64,000 nt of DNA from Sphingomonas panni. Lineage in GTDB: Bacteria; Pseudomonadota; Alphaproteobacteria; Sphingomonadales; Sphingomonadaceae. Both the position numbers and the translations under genes were made by a program. Location of the stretch: assembly GCF_022664435.1 (NCBI RefSeq), contig NZ_JAKREU010000004.1, forward strand, positions 1-64,000, written 5' to 3'. This document shows positions 45,364 through 54,119 of this stretch, in pieces; position 1 is the first letter of the stretch, and every line of letters starts with the position of its first letter. The notes below the pieces were generated by a model. The model searched no databases. It had not been told where the DNA came from and was given only the letters and a program-made list of their open reading frames with translations.

Positions 45364-46380
45364 ATGCAGATGATCGATCAGGCCCCGTTGGCGCGTGAAC
45401 GGGCCGAAGCCTTTCGGACCACCTTCCGCGCGATCCGCGATCAGGTACGGCGGATGATGGTCGGGCAGGAGGACGTCATCGATGGCGTGCTGACCGCGCT
45501 GATGGCCGGGGGGCACGTCCTGCTCGAAGGGGTGCCTGGGCTGGGCAAGACGATGCTGGTCAATTCGATCAGCCGCGCGGTCGCCCTGCCGTTCTCGCGT
45601 ATCCAGTTCACCCCTGACATGATGCCGGCCGACATTATCGGCACGACCATGCTGACCGAGACCGATGGCGGCGGGCACGAACTGACGTTCGAGCAGGGGC
45701 CGATCGTCGCCAATCTGGTGCTGGCGGACGAGATCAACCGCGCGACGCCTAAGACGCAGTCGGCCCTGCTCGAGGTCATGCAGGAGCGGCAGGTGACCGT
45801 CGGGCGCCGCACGATCCGGATGCCCGAGCCGTTCTGCGTCATGGCGACGCAGAACCCGGTCGATCAGGAAGGTACCTATCCGCTGCCCGAGGCGCAGCTC
45901 GACCGCTTTCTCTTCAAGCTGCTGGTGGGCTATCCAACCGAGGCCGAATATCACGCCATCATCGACCGGACGACCGGCGGCGACCCGGTGGCGATCGATC
46001 CGGTCACCGACGCCGCTGCGCTGTGTGCGCTTCGCGACGTCGTCCGGCAGGTGCCGGTGCCGCAGGTTGCGAAGAGCTATGCCATCCGCCTCGTCATGGC
46101 GACGCAGCCGGGGAGTGCCTATGCGCCGGAATCGGTGACGCACGGCGTCGCGCTCGGCGCATCGCCGCGTGGCGTGCAGGGGCTGATCCTCGCGGCCAAG
46201 GTGCAGTGCCTGCTCGACAACCGCTTCGCCGTCAGTTGCGACGACATCGCCGCGATCGCCCGCCCGGTGCTGCGCCACAGGGTCCTCGTCAATTATCAGG
46301 CGATGGCGCGCGGCGACGGGACCGAACAGCTGATCGACGACATACTGCGAACGGTATCGCGACCGGTAATACCGGCTTGA
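45364..46380 (+). CDS. MoxR-family AAA+ ATPase
   Basis: A 338-residue ATPase. The Walker A motif GVPGLGKT covers residues 56-63, Walker B LVLADEINRA is centred on Asp122-Glu123, sensor-1 is in MATQNPVDQEGTYPLPEAQLDRF (ATQNP, LPEAQLDRF), and a small helical lid follows. MoxR proteins act as chaperones that mature or remodel envelope and enzyme complexes with VWA partners. Here DUF58, BatA-like and VWA partners are 11-16 kb upstream in the same block. No gene follows on this strand within 470 bases. Confidence 0.93.
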   Translation: MQMIDQAPLARERAEAFRTTFRAIRDQVRRMMVGQEDVIDGVLTALMAGGHVLLEGVPGLGKTMLVNSISRAVALPFSRIQFTPDMMPADIIGTTMLTETDGGGHELTFEQGPIVANLVLADEINRATPKTQSALLEVMQERQVTVGRRTIRMPEPFCVMATQNPVDQEGTYPLPEAQLDRFLFKLLVGYPTEAEYHAIIDRTTGGDPVAIDPVTDAAALCALRDVVRQVPVPQVAKSYAIRLVMATQPGSAYAPESVTHGVALGASPRGVQGLILAAKVQCLLDNRFAVSCDDIAAIARPVLRHRVLVNYQAMARGDGTEQLIDDILRTVSRPVIPA

Positions 46381-46619
46381 TCGACCGGCGGTCCCGGTCG
46401 TGATCGTCGATCGGTCCGCGCCCTGATTTTCGGTGGTGAGAACAGCCTAAACCTGCGCTGCAAGGTGCCGGTCCGTAATGTCGAGGGCGCGCGCCCTTGG
46501 CGGAGCGGTGTGCTCGTTCGGCCGGCGATTCGCGTGCTGCGTCGGGCCAGGATGATATCGGGGGTATCGCTCGGCCTCTACGGGCCGGCTGCGGGCGATA
46601 TCGAAATCGCCAATCTCTC

Positions 46620-46696
46620 TGGTCGGGGCGACAGGATTCGAACCTGCGACCCCCACACCCCCAGTGTGATGCGCTACCAGGCTGCGCTACGCCCCG
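46620..46696 (-). tRNA. tRNA-Pro (anticodon GGG)
   Basis: The minus strand folds as a full tRNA: 7-bp acceptor stem CGGGGCG/CGCCCCG, D-arm GCGC...GCGC, anticodon stem TCACA/TGTGG with loop CTGGGGG (anticodon GGG, reading CCC), and a T-arm containing GGTTCGAATCC. The 3' CCA is encoded (46620-46622), next to discriminator A. The 240 bases between moxR and this gene hold nothing else that I can see. Confidence 0.96.
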
Positions 46697-46856
46697 ATCA
46701 GAGAGGGCGTGCCTTTAGGGCGGCTTTGCGCGCCATGCAAGCCCGAAGCGTCGGCACGGGCAAATGTTGCGTGGGACCCGTGCAGATGATAGCTGCCCGC
46801 AGTTAATCAGGATGCCGTGTCCGCGGCGTCCGCTATCTCGGACATTCAGGCCAGCA

Positions 46857-47201
46857 ATGCTCGTACCTTCCGCCTTCGCCCAGACCGCTGCCGCCCCCGC
46901 GGCATCGGGTGGTTTCCTCGGCACGCTCGTCGGCATCGCGCCGCTGCTGCTGATCTTCGTCGCCTTCTACTTCCTGCTGATCCGTCCGCAGTCGAAGCGG
47001 ATGAAGACGCTGCAGGCCTCGATTGCCGCCGTGAAGCGCGGCGATCAGGTCGTCACCGCCGGCGGCATCATCGGTCGCGTGACCAAGGTCGAGGACGCGT
47101 TCGTCGAGGTCGAGATCGCCGCGAACACCCGCGTCCGCGTGGTGAAGGCGACCATCGCCGAAGTCACGCCGCCCGCCGGCGCCAAGCCCGCGAACGACTG
47201 A
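46857..47201 (+). CDS. yajC: Preprotein translocase subunit YajC
   Basis: This 114-residue protein has one membrane helix (about 22-46: TLVGIAPLLLIFVAFYFLLI) followed directly by the family motif RPQSKRMK and a small cytoplasmic domain (GDQVVTAGGIIGRVTKVED). YajC forms a complex with SecD and SecF that assists Sec export. The next gene begins within its stop codon (TGATG), the usual yajC-secD-secF order. Confidence 0.96.
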   Translation: MLVPSAFAQTAAAPAASGGFLGTLVGIAPLLLIFVAFYFLLIRPQSKRMKTLQASIAAVKRGDQVVTAGGIIGRVTKVEDAFVEVEIAANTRVRVVKATIAEVTPPAGAKPAND

Positions 47202-48793
47202 TGCTCGACTTTCCCCGCTGGAAACGGATCGCCATCTGGGCATCCGTGATCCTGTTGGCGCTGTTCGCGGTGCCGAGCCTGCTGCCCGAAGCGACGCGCG
47301 CGAAGCTGCCCGGCTGGGTGCCGACGCCGACGATCAACTTCGGTCTCGATCTGGCCGGCGGCAGCTACATCCTGCTGGAAGCGCAGACGCAGGACGTCGC
47401 CGCGACGCGGGTCGAAGCGATGCGCGAGATGATCGCGACCGAAATGCGCCGCAACCCGCGCGTCGCGGTCGGCGACATTTCGACGCGCGGCGGGCAGATC
47501 AGCTTCATGGTCCGCGACGCGGCGCAGGTCGATGCCGCGCGTGAAAAGCTGCTGGGCCTGACCGGCGGCGGGGCGGGGATGACCGGCCAGCGCGAATGGG
47601 ACATTGAGGTGCGCGACACCACGCGCTTCGTGCTGACCCCGACCCAGGCGGGCCTGAAGTTCGCCGTCGAAAATGCGATGAAGGACGCGACCGAGGTCGT
47701 GCGCCGCCGCATCGACGAACTGGGCACCCGCGAACCGACCATCATCCAGCAGGGCAGCAACCGCATCGTCGTGCAGGTGCCCGGCCTTTCCGATCCGAAG
47801 GCGCTGAAGGACCTGCTCGGCAAGACGGCACGGCTGGAATTCAAGCTCGTCGACCTGACCGCCGATCCCGCCGCCGTCGCGCGTGGACAGGCCCCGGCGG
47901 GCAGCCAGATCCTGCCCTATCCGGCGCAGGGCGGCGGCATCGCGGTCAAGCGCACCACGATCATCTCGGGCGACCAGCTGGCCGATGCGCGCCAGACCTA
48001 TGACCAGAACGGCCAGCCCAATGTCACGATCAACTTCAATGCGGAGGGCGGTCGCCGCTTCGCGAAGGTGACGCAGGAAAACACCGGCAAGCCGTTCGCG
48101 ATCATCGTCGACAATTCGGTCATTTCCGCGCCGAACATCAACGAACCGATCCTGGGTGGCAGCGCCACGATCAGCGGCGGCTTCACCGTCGATTCGGCTA
48201 ACCAGCTCTCGATCGCGCTGCGCTCGGGCAAGCTGCCGGTCGACCTGACCGTCGTGCAGGAAAGCACCGTCAGCCCCGAACTGGGTGCCGATTCGATCAA
48301 GGCGGGCGTGACCGCCGCGATCATCGCGACCATCGCCGTCATCGTCTTCATGGTAATGACCTATGGCCGGTTCGGCATCTATTCGACCATCGCGGTCGTG
48401 CTGAACATCCTGATGATCATCGCGGTGATGGCGTTCCTGAACGCCACGCTGACGCTGCCCGGCATCGCCGGCTTCGTGCTGACCATCGGTACGGCGGTCG
48501 ATGCGAACGTCCTCATCAACGAACGCATCCGCGAAGAGCGGCGACGCGGGCGCAGCGTGCTGCAATCGCTGGAACTGGGCTACAAGGAAGCCAGCCGCAC
48601 GATCTTCGAGGCGAACGTGACCCACGCTATCGCCGGCGGGATCATGCTGATCCTCGGCTCCGGTCCGATCCGCGGCTTCGCGGTCGTGCTGCTGCTCGGC
48701 ATCGCCAGCTCGGTGTTCACCGCCGTCACCTTCACGCGGATGCTGGTCGCCGGATGGATGCGCCGCCACCGTCCGACCGACATCACCATTTAA
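47201..48793 (+). CDS. secD: Protein translocase subunit SecD
   Basis: A 530-residue inner-membrane protein. One N-terminal helix is followed by the periplasmic P1 region, with FGLDLAGGSYILLEAQ typical of SecD (D-x-x-G-G). Five C-terminal helices start near 370 and contain GIAGFVLTIGTAVDANVLINERIREE, the conserved region (GTAVDANVLINERIREE). SecDF uses the proton gradient to pull secreted proteins through. ATG 47201 overlaps the yajC stop by one base. Confidence 0.97.
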   Translation: MLDFPRWKRIAIWASVILLALFAVPSLLPEATRAKLPGWVPTPTINFGLDLAGGSYILLEAQTQDVAATRVEAMREMIATEMRRNPRVAVGDISTRGGQISFMVRDAAQVDAAREKLLGLTGGGAGMTGQREWDIEVRDTTRFVLTPTQAGLKFAVENAMKDATEVVRRRIDELGTREPTIIQQGSNRIVVQVPGLSDPKALKDLLGKTARLEFKLVDLTADPAAVARGQAPAGSQILPYPAQGGGIAVKRTTIISGDQLADARQTYDQNGQPNVTINFNAEGGRRFAKVTQENTGKPFAIIVDNSVISAPNINEPILGGSATISGGFTVDSANQLSIALRSGKLPVDLTVVQESTVSPELGADSIKAGVTAAIIATIAVIVFMVMTYGRFGIYSTIAVVLNILMIIAVMAFLNATLTLPGIAGFVLTIGTAVDANVLINERIREERRRGRSVLQSLELGYKEASRTIFEANVTHAIAGGIMLILGSGPIRGFAVVLLLGIASSVFTAVTFTRMLVAGWMRRHRPTDITI

Positions 48794-48805
48794 GGCCCAG
48801 CCGTC

Positions 48806-49768
48806 ATGCGTCTCATCAAGCTGGTTCCCGACAACACCAACATCCGCTTCGTCGCGGTGCGCAAGATCGCGTTCACCGTGACGCTGATCCTCAGCATCCT
48901 GGCGGTCGGGCTGGTGTTCGTGCGGGGCCTCAACTTCGGCGTCGACTTCATGGGCGGTGTCGCGATCGAGGAAAAATTCGCCTCGCCGCCCGCCATCGAC
49001 AAGGTGCGGGCAACGATCGAGCGGCTGGGAGTGGGCGAACCCGCGATCCAGCAGTTCGGCGACCCGAATGTCGTGTCGATCCGCCTGCCGGTGCCAGAGG
49101 GGGATTCAGGCGCGACCGACCGACTGGTCGAACGGGTGAAGACCGCCCTGTCGACCGAATTTCCGGGTGCGACCTTCAGCAACTATTCGACCGTGTCGGG
49201 CAAGGTGTCCGGCGAGCTGGTGACGAACGGTATCCTCGCGGTCGTCCTGGCGATCGTCGGCATCGCGATCTTTTCGTGGTTCCGCTACGAATGGCAGTTC
49301 GGCGTGTCGACGGCGGTCGCGATCGTCCACGACGTGCTGATGACGCTCGGTTTCTTCGCGCTGTTCCGCGACCAGTTCGCGTTCGACCTGACCATCGTTG
49401 CCGCCGTGCTGACCATCATCGGCTATTCGATCAACGACAAGATGGTGATCGACGATCGTATCCGCGAGAATATGCGCAAGTTCCGCAAGATGGAGATGCG
49501 CGAGCTGATCGATCTGTCGGTCAACGAAACGCTGCCGCGAACCGTCATGACCTCGCTGACCATCCTGCTCGCGCTGACCGCGCTGATCGTGTTCGGCGGC
49601 CATGTGCTGCGCGGCTTCACCGCCGCGATGATTCTGGGCGTGATCGTCGGTACCTATTCGTCGATCTATGTGTCGTCGTCGCTGCTCATCACGCTGGGGC
49701 TGAAGCCCGGTGCGCCGGTGGGTGAGGGCACGGTCAAGGACATCGCACCGGGCAAGGCGTCGCGGTGA
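48806..49768 (+). CDS. secF: Protein translocase subunit SecF
   Basis: A 320-residue inner-membrane partner of SecD with the conserved NFGVDFMGG near the first helix and IVAAVLTIIGYSINDKMVIDD in the membrane core (YSINDKMVIDDRIRENMR). It begins 12 bases after the secD stop. Its stop overlaps the GTG of the next gene by 4 bases. Confidence 0.97.
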   Translation: MRLIKLVPDNTNIRFVAVRKIAFTVTLILSILAVGLVFVRGLNFGVDFMGGVAIEEKFASPPAIDKVRATIERLGVGEPAIQQFGDPNVVSIRLPVPEGDSGATDRLVERVKTALSTEFPGATFSNYSTVSGKVSGELVTNGILAVVLAIVGIAIFSWFRYEWQFGVSTAVAIVHDVLMTLGFFALFRDQFAFDLTIVAAVLTIIGYSINDKMVIDDRIRENMRKFRKMEMRELIDLSVNETLPRTVMTSLTILLALTALIVFGGHVLRGFTAAMILGVIVGTYSSIYVSSSLLITLGLKPGAPVGEGTVKDIAPGKASR

Positions 49769-50130
49769 AGATCGACCGGGTCCGCAAGGGCGACGGCCCG
49801 GTCGTCTCCGGGCTGACCGCCGCCGGGTTCCGGGTCGACGACGGTATCTATCCCGCGCTGCTGATGACCCCGCAGCGCGCCGATCTGTGGGAGCCGCCGG
49901 CGTTCGAGGACCTTGACGCCGACGCGCTGGCATCGGTGCTCGCGATGCAGCCGGAGTTCCTGCTGCTCGGCACCGGCGCGACGCTACGTCAGCCGCCGCG
50001 CGCGCTGGTCCGCCAGCTCGACGCGCTTGGCTTGGGGATCGAGGCGATGGACAGCCGCGCGGCGGCACGCGCGTGGGGCGTGCTCCGCGACGAAGGCCGG
50101 CAGATCGCGGCGGCCTTCTATCCGCTTTGA
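49765..50130 (+). CDS. Mth938-like domain protein
   Basis: This 121-residue soluble protein has the small Mth938/DUF498 fold, with FLLLGTGATLRQPPRAL and a C-terminal DSRAAARAWGVLRDEGR (conserved region). Members occur widely behind secF in alphaproteobacteria, and the human homologue NDUFAF3 assists complex I assembly, but the bacterial role is unclear. The GTG start at 49765 overlaps the secF stop by 4 bases, so it is part of this operon. Confidence 0.88.
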   Translation: MKIDRVRKGDGPVVSGLTAAGFRVDDGIYPALLMTPQRADLWEPPAFEDLDADALASVLAMQPEFLLLGTGATLRQPPRALVRQLDALGLGIEAMDSRAAARAWGVLRDEGRQIAAAFYPL

Positions 50131-50210
50131 GGGTGGCGATAGGGAGCCGCGGCAGTCCGGCAGCCCGGTCGCACGCAAGCTGATGGATCGGTGCGCCCGT
50201 CAACCACAAC

Positions 50211-50301
50211 CGTCACCCCGGACTTGATCCGGGGTCCCGCTTCTTATTCTTCTTCTTGGCGCCGCAAAAAAGCGGGACCCCGGGTCAAGCCCGGGGTGAC
50301 G
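50211..50301. repeat. 91-bp palindromic intergenic element
   Basis: The ends CGTCACCCCGGACTTGATCC and the complementary right arm (GGGTCAAGCCCGGGGTGACG) form an imperfect inverted repeat with an inner GGTCCCGCTT / AAGCGGGACC pair. It sits between two convergent genes. Confidence 0.8.
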
Positions 50302-50341
50302 AAGGGGCAGATGCTGTTGATTGGCGAGCGAACGGGGCCGG

Positions 50342-51517
50342 TTAAACTGACCGCCGAGCCGCGACCAGCCCCCGTAAATGCTCGCGCAACTCCACCGCAT
50401 TGCGTTCCCAGCTGAACGCATCGACCACGTCCTTCGTCGCTGACGGGTCGACCGTCTGCGACAGGACAGCCGCGATCCCTTGCGCGAAGGTGCTCGCTTC
50501 ACGCGCCACGATTCGGCCGGCCGCCGGTAGCGTCACGACCTCCCGCGCGGCACCCGCATCGGGAATCACGATCGGCGTGCCACTGGCCAGCGCCTCGACC
50601 CAGGCGTTCGCCAACCCTTCCGACGACGACGCCAGCGCCATGACGTCTGCCGCCGCCAGCAGATCGGGCAGGTCACCATGCGCTATCGGTCCGGTGAGCT
50701 TCACCCGGTCGCCCAAGCCCAGCTCCGCGATCCGCGCCTCCAGCGCGGCGTGATCCGGCCCGCCGCCGACGATCCACAGCCCGACCCCCGGTAGCGCCGC
50801 CACCGCGTCCAGCACGATCCGATGCCCCTTGCGCGGGATCAACGCGCCCAGCGACACGACCAGTGGGCCGGTGATCCCGAGCCGTTGCCGGGCGGTGGCG
50901 CGATCGATACCGCCGAAGCGGGTGCGATCGATGCCGGTGCGATGGACACGGACCGGCCGATCGATTCCGGCCGCGGCGATATCGTCGGCCATCGACTGCG
51001 ATACCGCCAGCAATCCGTCGGCGGCGTTGCCGGCGGCGCGAACCTGTCGGGCGGTGGCGGGCGCATAGCCCCAATGATGAATGTCTGCCCCGCGCGCCTT
51101 GATCGATACCGGTACGCCCAATCGTTTGCCCAGTTCGATCGCGGCCGGGCCGTCGGGAAAGAAGAACTCCGCATCGATCACGTCGAACGCGAAGCGCGCG
51201 CGCAGCCGGGTCAGGTGCGGAACCAGTCGCCGGACCAGTGCCGCGACGTGGAAGCGTCCCTGGGTCGCGGGCAGGTTCAGGAATCGTGGTCGGTCGACCG
51301 CAAGGCCCTTCCAAACCTCCTGCTGCGGCAGACCGGACAGCGTGCGATAGCCGGGGTGCAGCGACAGCGGGAAGGGCGGGATACCCAGTGGTGCGACCAC
51401 CCGCACCTCGACATCGTCCAGCGCGGCCAGCCCCAGCGTCTGGCGTTCGACGAACACGCCGAAATTGGGCCGCACGGCATCGGGGAACAGGGTGGCGAGG
51501 GTCAGGACGCGCAACAT
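50342..51517 (-). CDS. Glycosyltransferase, GT4 type
   Basis: A 391-residue cytoplasmic or membrane-associated enzyme with two Rossmann-like domains (GT-B). The C-terminal GT4 core shows VSLGALIPRKGHRI, LWIVGGGPDHAALE, and the E-x7-E element in SSSEGLANAWVEALASGTPIV (EGLANAWVE). It probably adds a sugar to a capsule, exopolysaccharide or glycolipid, but there are no neighbouring polysaccharide genes to narrow it down. The ATG at 51517 fits the standard start MLRVLTLATLFPDAVRP. Confidence 0.9.
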   Translation of the reverse strand: MLRVLTLATLFPDAVRPNFGVFVERQTLGLAALDDVEVRVVAPLGIPPFPLSLHPGYRTLSGLPQQEVWKGLAVDRPRFLNLPATQGRFHVAALVRRLVPHLTRLRARFAFDVIDAEFFFPDGPAAIELGKRLGVPVSIKARGADIHHWGYAPATARQVRAAGNAADGLLAVSQSMADDIAAAGIDRPVRVHRTGIDRTRFGGIDRATARQRLGITGPLVVSLGALIPRKGHRIVLDAVAALPGVGLWIVGGGPDHAALEARIAELGLGDRVKLTGPIAHGDLPDLLAAADVMALASSSEGLANAWVEALASGTPIVIPDAGAAREVVTLPAAGRIVAREASTFAQGIAAVLSQTVDPSATKDVVDAFSWERNAVELREHLRGLVAARRSV

Positions 51518-51576
51518 CGTGGGACCGGTGTAGCGCGAAAGGGTGAAGGCTTCGCGAAAAGACGTAAGCGCTCCGA

Positions 51577-51662
51577 CGTATCCCCGCGCAGGCGGGGATC
51601 CAGAGCCAGCAACGTAACCGTCGCGTCCGGTAACCCTGGAATCCCGCCTGCGCGGGGATACG
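51577..51662. repeat. 86-bp palindromic element, family B copy 2
   Basis: It has the same length and nearly the same arms as the element at 16918-17003 (CGTATCCCCGCGCAGGCGGG on the left, GCCTGCGCGGGGATACG on the right, shared CCAGAGCCAG). It lies between two minus-strand genes, 7 bases past the osmC-like stop. Confidence 0.88.
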
Positions 51663-51669
51663 AATCGCC

Positions 51670-52095
51670 TTAGACTGTCAGCGTATGCTCCAGCGTAATC
51701 TCTGCATTCAGCAGCTTGGAAATCGGGCAGCCGGCCTTGGCACCCGCCGCGATTTCCTCGAACTTCGCCTGATCGATGCCGGGGACATTGGCGGTCAGCG
51801 TCAGGGCCGACTTCGTCACCTTGAACCCGTCGCCATCCTTGTCGAGCGTCACCTTGGCCGTCGTCTCCAGCGTACCGTCGCTGAAACCGGCGCCGGCCAG
51901 CGCAAAGCTCAGCGCCATGGTGAAGCAGCTGGCATGGGCGGCGGCGATGAGTTCCTCGGGATTGGTGCCCTTGCCATCCTCGAACCGGGTGTTGAAGCCA
52001 TATTGCTGTTCGGACAGCACGCCCGACTGGGTCGATACATGGCCCTTGCCGTCCTTGCCGAGGCCTTCGTAACGGGCGGATGCACTGCGGATCAT
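51670..52095 (-). CDS. OsmC-family peroxiredoxin
   Basis: A 141-residue thiol peroxidase. The two catalytic Cys are Cys57 in AAAHASCFTMAL and Cys123 in AGAKAGCPISKLL, and the helix TNPEELIAAAHASC is the family hallmark. It reduces organic hydroperoxides in the cytoplasm. ATG 52095 was chosen; the frame is open 22 codons further upstream, but that overlaps the terminator of the next gene. Confidence 0.93.
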   Translation of the reverse strand: MIRSASARYEGLGKDGKGHVSTQSGVLSEQQYGFNTRFEDGKGTNPEELIAAAHASCFTMALSFALAGAGFSDGTLETTAKVTLDKDGDGFKVTKSALTLTANVPGIDQAKFEEIAAGAKAGCPISKLLNAEITLEHTLTV

Positions 52096-52116
52096 GGCGA
52101 AACCTTTGCGAATGAA

Positions 52117-52147
52117 GAAGGGGCGGGCCCGTCGCCGGACCCGCCCC
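52117..52147 (-). terminator. Terminator of the glycine-zipper gene
   Basis: The arms GGGGCGGG (52120-52127) and CCCGCCCC (52140-52147), with inner CCG/CGG pairing, form a strong GC hairpin. On the minus strand it is followed by TTCTTCATT. It lies just past the stop of the gene at 52174-52506. Confidence 0.65.
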
Positions 52148-52173
52148 TCAGAATTCGTCAAACCGTATATGGT

Positions 52174-52506
52174 TCAACGGCAACGGCCACGGCTGCCGCT
52201 GCGCTCGATCTCGCGACCGGCCAGCGCGCCCGCACCGGCGCCCAGCAGCGTGCCGAGCGTGCGGTCGCCACGCGTGTCGATCGTGCGGCCGACCAGCGCA
52301 CCGGCGACGCCGCCGACGACCAGGCCGGTGGTGCCGTTTTCCTTGCGGCAGTAACGACGGCCATCCCGACCGCGCCATTCGCGATACTTGTAGCGACGCT
52401 GCGCTTCGGCTTCGGTCTTGCCGACCGAAATGCCGTGCTTCGAGAAGGTCGGTCCGACCGGGGCCAGCAGCGAGGCGGCGGCCAGCGCCATCATGATATT
52501 GCGCAT
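52174..52506 (-). CDS. Small exported glycine-zipper protein
   Basis: This 110-residue protein has a signal-like start (MRNIMMALAAASLLAPVGPT), a short basic Tyr/Arg-rich region and a glycine-zipper segment, GLVVGGVAGALVGRTI followed by LGTLLGAGAGALAGREIE, that would form a membrane-inserting hairpin (Rick_17kDa/SmpA-like 2TM type). It probably resides in the outer membrane or periplasm. Function is unknown. The ATG at 52506 starts the signal. Confidence 0.78.
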   Translation of the reverse strand: MRNIMMALAAASLLAPVGPTFSKHGISVGKTEAEAQRRYKYREWRGRDGRRYCRKENGTTGLVVGGVAGALVGRTIDTRGDRTLGTLLGAGAGALAGREIERSGSRGRCR

Positions 52507-52612
52507 GGAATGTTCCTTTCGTCCGTAATCCTGATGTGGCCCCTTAACGCATCCCCGCCATGACGGTTTCATGAACGAAACGACAGGCATTCGTTCAGGT
52601 TCGGGACGCCGT

Positions 52613-53146
52613 TCAGGCGAGCGTGTAGCGTGCGACCGGTTCATACCATGCGCCGTCCGGGCCGAGATGGCTTTCGTACAGGACCAGATGGTCGAACCGC
52701 ATCGCCGCTGACGTCAGCGCGGCGTGCGCGGCAAGGAAGCTCTCGACCGGCCCCGACGACCGCTTGAGTCGGGCAAGGGTGATGTGCGGCAGGAACGCGC
52801 GGCCTTCGGGGGGAAGCCCGGCACGGACCAGCGCATGATCGACCTTCCGATGCAGCGCCGCGACCGCGTCGTGCGGCGTCACCCCGGCCCACAATGCGCG
52901 GCCACGCGACCCGGTATCGAACCGCCCTACGCCGGCCAGCGCGAGGTCGAGGGCAGGGGCATGCACCGCCTGCAACGCGACGGCGATATCTTCGGCGATG
53001 GGCCGCTCGACCGCGCCGACATAGCGGATGGTAAGGTGCAGCTGTTCGTCATCCTGCCACCGCGCCCCGTCGACGCCGTCCATGATGTCCAGCAATTTCC
53101 GACGCATGGCTGGCGGCGGGCGCAGGGCGATGAACAGGCGGTGCAT
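52613..53146 (-). CDS. thpR: RNA 2',3'-cyclic phosphodiesterase
   Basis: This 177-residue protein belongs to the 2H phosphoesterase superfamily. The two catalytic motifs are His37-x-Thr39 in QLHLTIRYVG and His121-x-Thr in PHITLARL, about 84 residues apart, as expected. The start MHRLFIALRPPPAM is standard for ThpR (formerly LigT). It opens 2',3'-cyclic phosphates in RNA. The ATG at 53146 was chosen over upstream in-frame starts. Confidence 0.9.
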   Translation of the reverse strand: MHRLFIALRPPPAMRRKLLDIMDGVDGARWQDDEQLHLTIRYVGAVERPIAEDIAVALQAVHAPALDLALAGVGRFDTGSRGRALWAGVTPHDAVAALHRKVDHALVRAGLPPEGRAFLPHITLARLKRSSGPVESFLAAHAALTSAAMRFDHLVLYESHLGPDGAWYEPVARYTLA

Positions 53147-53263
53147 GCGTCGATCCTCCCGGTAGCGTAACAAAATGTTGCTACCCGCGTTTGCCTTGAA
53201 ATCGCACCCCGTGCGGACGATATTTCGAACATCCGGCATGTGTGCCGGGAAGAGGAGTTTACA

Positions 53264-54004
53264 ATGGCGAACTGGTCCGATCCCCGGACGACGGCCGCAC
53301 CGATCACGCGCAATCGCACGACCGACATGGCGCGGGATGCGGGGCTGCGGTCCTATATGCTCTCGGTGTACAACTACATGGCTTCGGGCGTGCTGTTGAC
53401 CGGCATCGTCGCGCTGTTGTTCTCGTGGGGCGGCGACGCTTCGCCGGCCGCACAGGTGTTCTACCAGCCCGGCGCGCTGAAATACCTCATCATGTTCTCG
53501 CCCCTGATCTTCGTGATGGTCATGAGCTTCGGCATCAACCGTCTGTCGACCGGCGCGGCACAGGGGCTGTTCTGGGCCTTTGCGGCGGTGATGGGTCTGT
53601 CGATGTCGACGATCTTCCTGCGCTATACCGGCGCGTCGATCGCACTGACCTTCTTCTCGACCGCGACCGCGTTCCTGGCGCTCAGCCTCTATGGCTACAC
53701 GACCAAGCGTGACCTGACCGGCTTCGGCACGTTCCTGATCATGGGTCTGGTCGGCCTGATCGTCGCGTCGCTGCTGAACCTGTTCTTCCAGTCGGGCATG
53801 TTTAGCCTCGTCATCAGCGCGATCGGTGTGCTGCTGTTCGCCGGCCTGACCGCCTATGACACGCAGCGGATCAAGGCGATGTATTTCCAGGTCGCCGGCA
53901 CCGATTTCGCGGGCAAGGCCGTCATCCTCGGCGCGCTGTCGCTCTATCTCGACTTCGTGAACATGTTCCAGTTCCTGCTGTCGTTCCTCGGCAACCGCGA
54001 CTGA
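53264..54004 (+). CDS. Bax inhibitor-1/YccA family membrane protein
   Basis: A 246-residue inner-membrane protein with seven hydrophobic segments of the UPF0005/BI-1 family, including MSFGINRLSTGAAQGLFWAF, LRYTGASIALTFFSTAT and the C-terminal YLDFVNMFQFLLSFLGNRD (LYLDFVNMFQFLL). Proteins of this family may leak Ca2+ or H+ and modulate FtsH. A strong ribosome site (AGAGGAG) lies upstream of ATG 53264. A perfect terminator follows. Confidence 0.93.
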   Translation: MANWSDPRTTAAPITRNRTTDMARDAGLRSYMLSVYNYMASGVLLTGIVALLFSWGGDASPAAQVFYQPGALKYLIMFSPLIFVMVMSFGINRLSTGAAQGLFWAFAAVMGLSMSTIFLRYTGASIALTFFSTATAFLALSLYGYTTKRDLTGFGTFLIMGLVGLIVASLLNLFFQSGMFSLVISAIGVLLFAGLTAYDTQRIKAMYFQVAGTDFAGKAVILGALSLYLDFVNMFQFLLSFLGNRD

Positions 54005-54030
54005 TCCGACGGTTCATCAAGCTGACCAGG

Positions 54031-54063
54031 AAGGCCCGGCAGGCGACTGCCGGGCCTTTTCGT
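54031..54063 (+). terminator. Rho-independent terminator after the BI-1 gene
   Basis: A perfect 12-bp stem (AAGGCCCGGCAG with CTGCCGGGCCTT) with a GCGA tetraloop, followed by TTCGTTT, starts 26 bases after the stop. It is the clearest intrinsic terminator in the window. Confidence 0.9.
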
Positions 54064-54119
54064 TTGGGCGGAACGCGCGGCGCGGTCGTTTCGTTTGGGT
54101 TGGGAAGGAGTGAGGGAAT

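Noticed and set aside
46459..46465. TGCAAGG heptamer downstream of moxR
   Set aside because: There is no second heptamer at the 11-base spacing on either side, so it is not counted with the four tandem boxes.
46465..46806. 113-codon plus-strand frame crossing the tRNA region
   Set aside because: It runs through tRNA-Pro on the opposite strand and contains the antisense tRNA sequence; it is not a protein gene.
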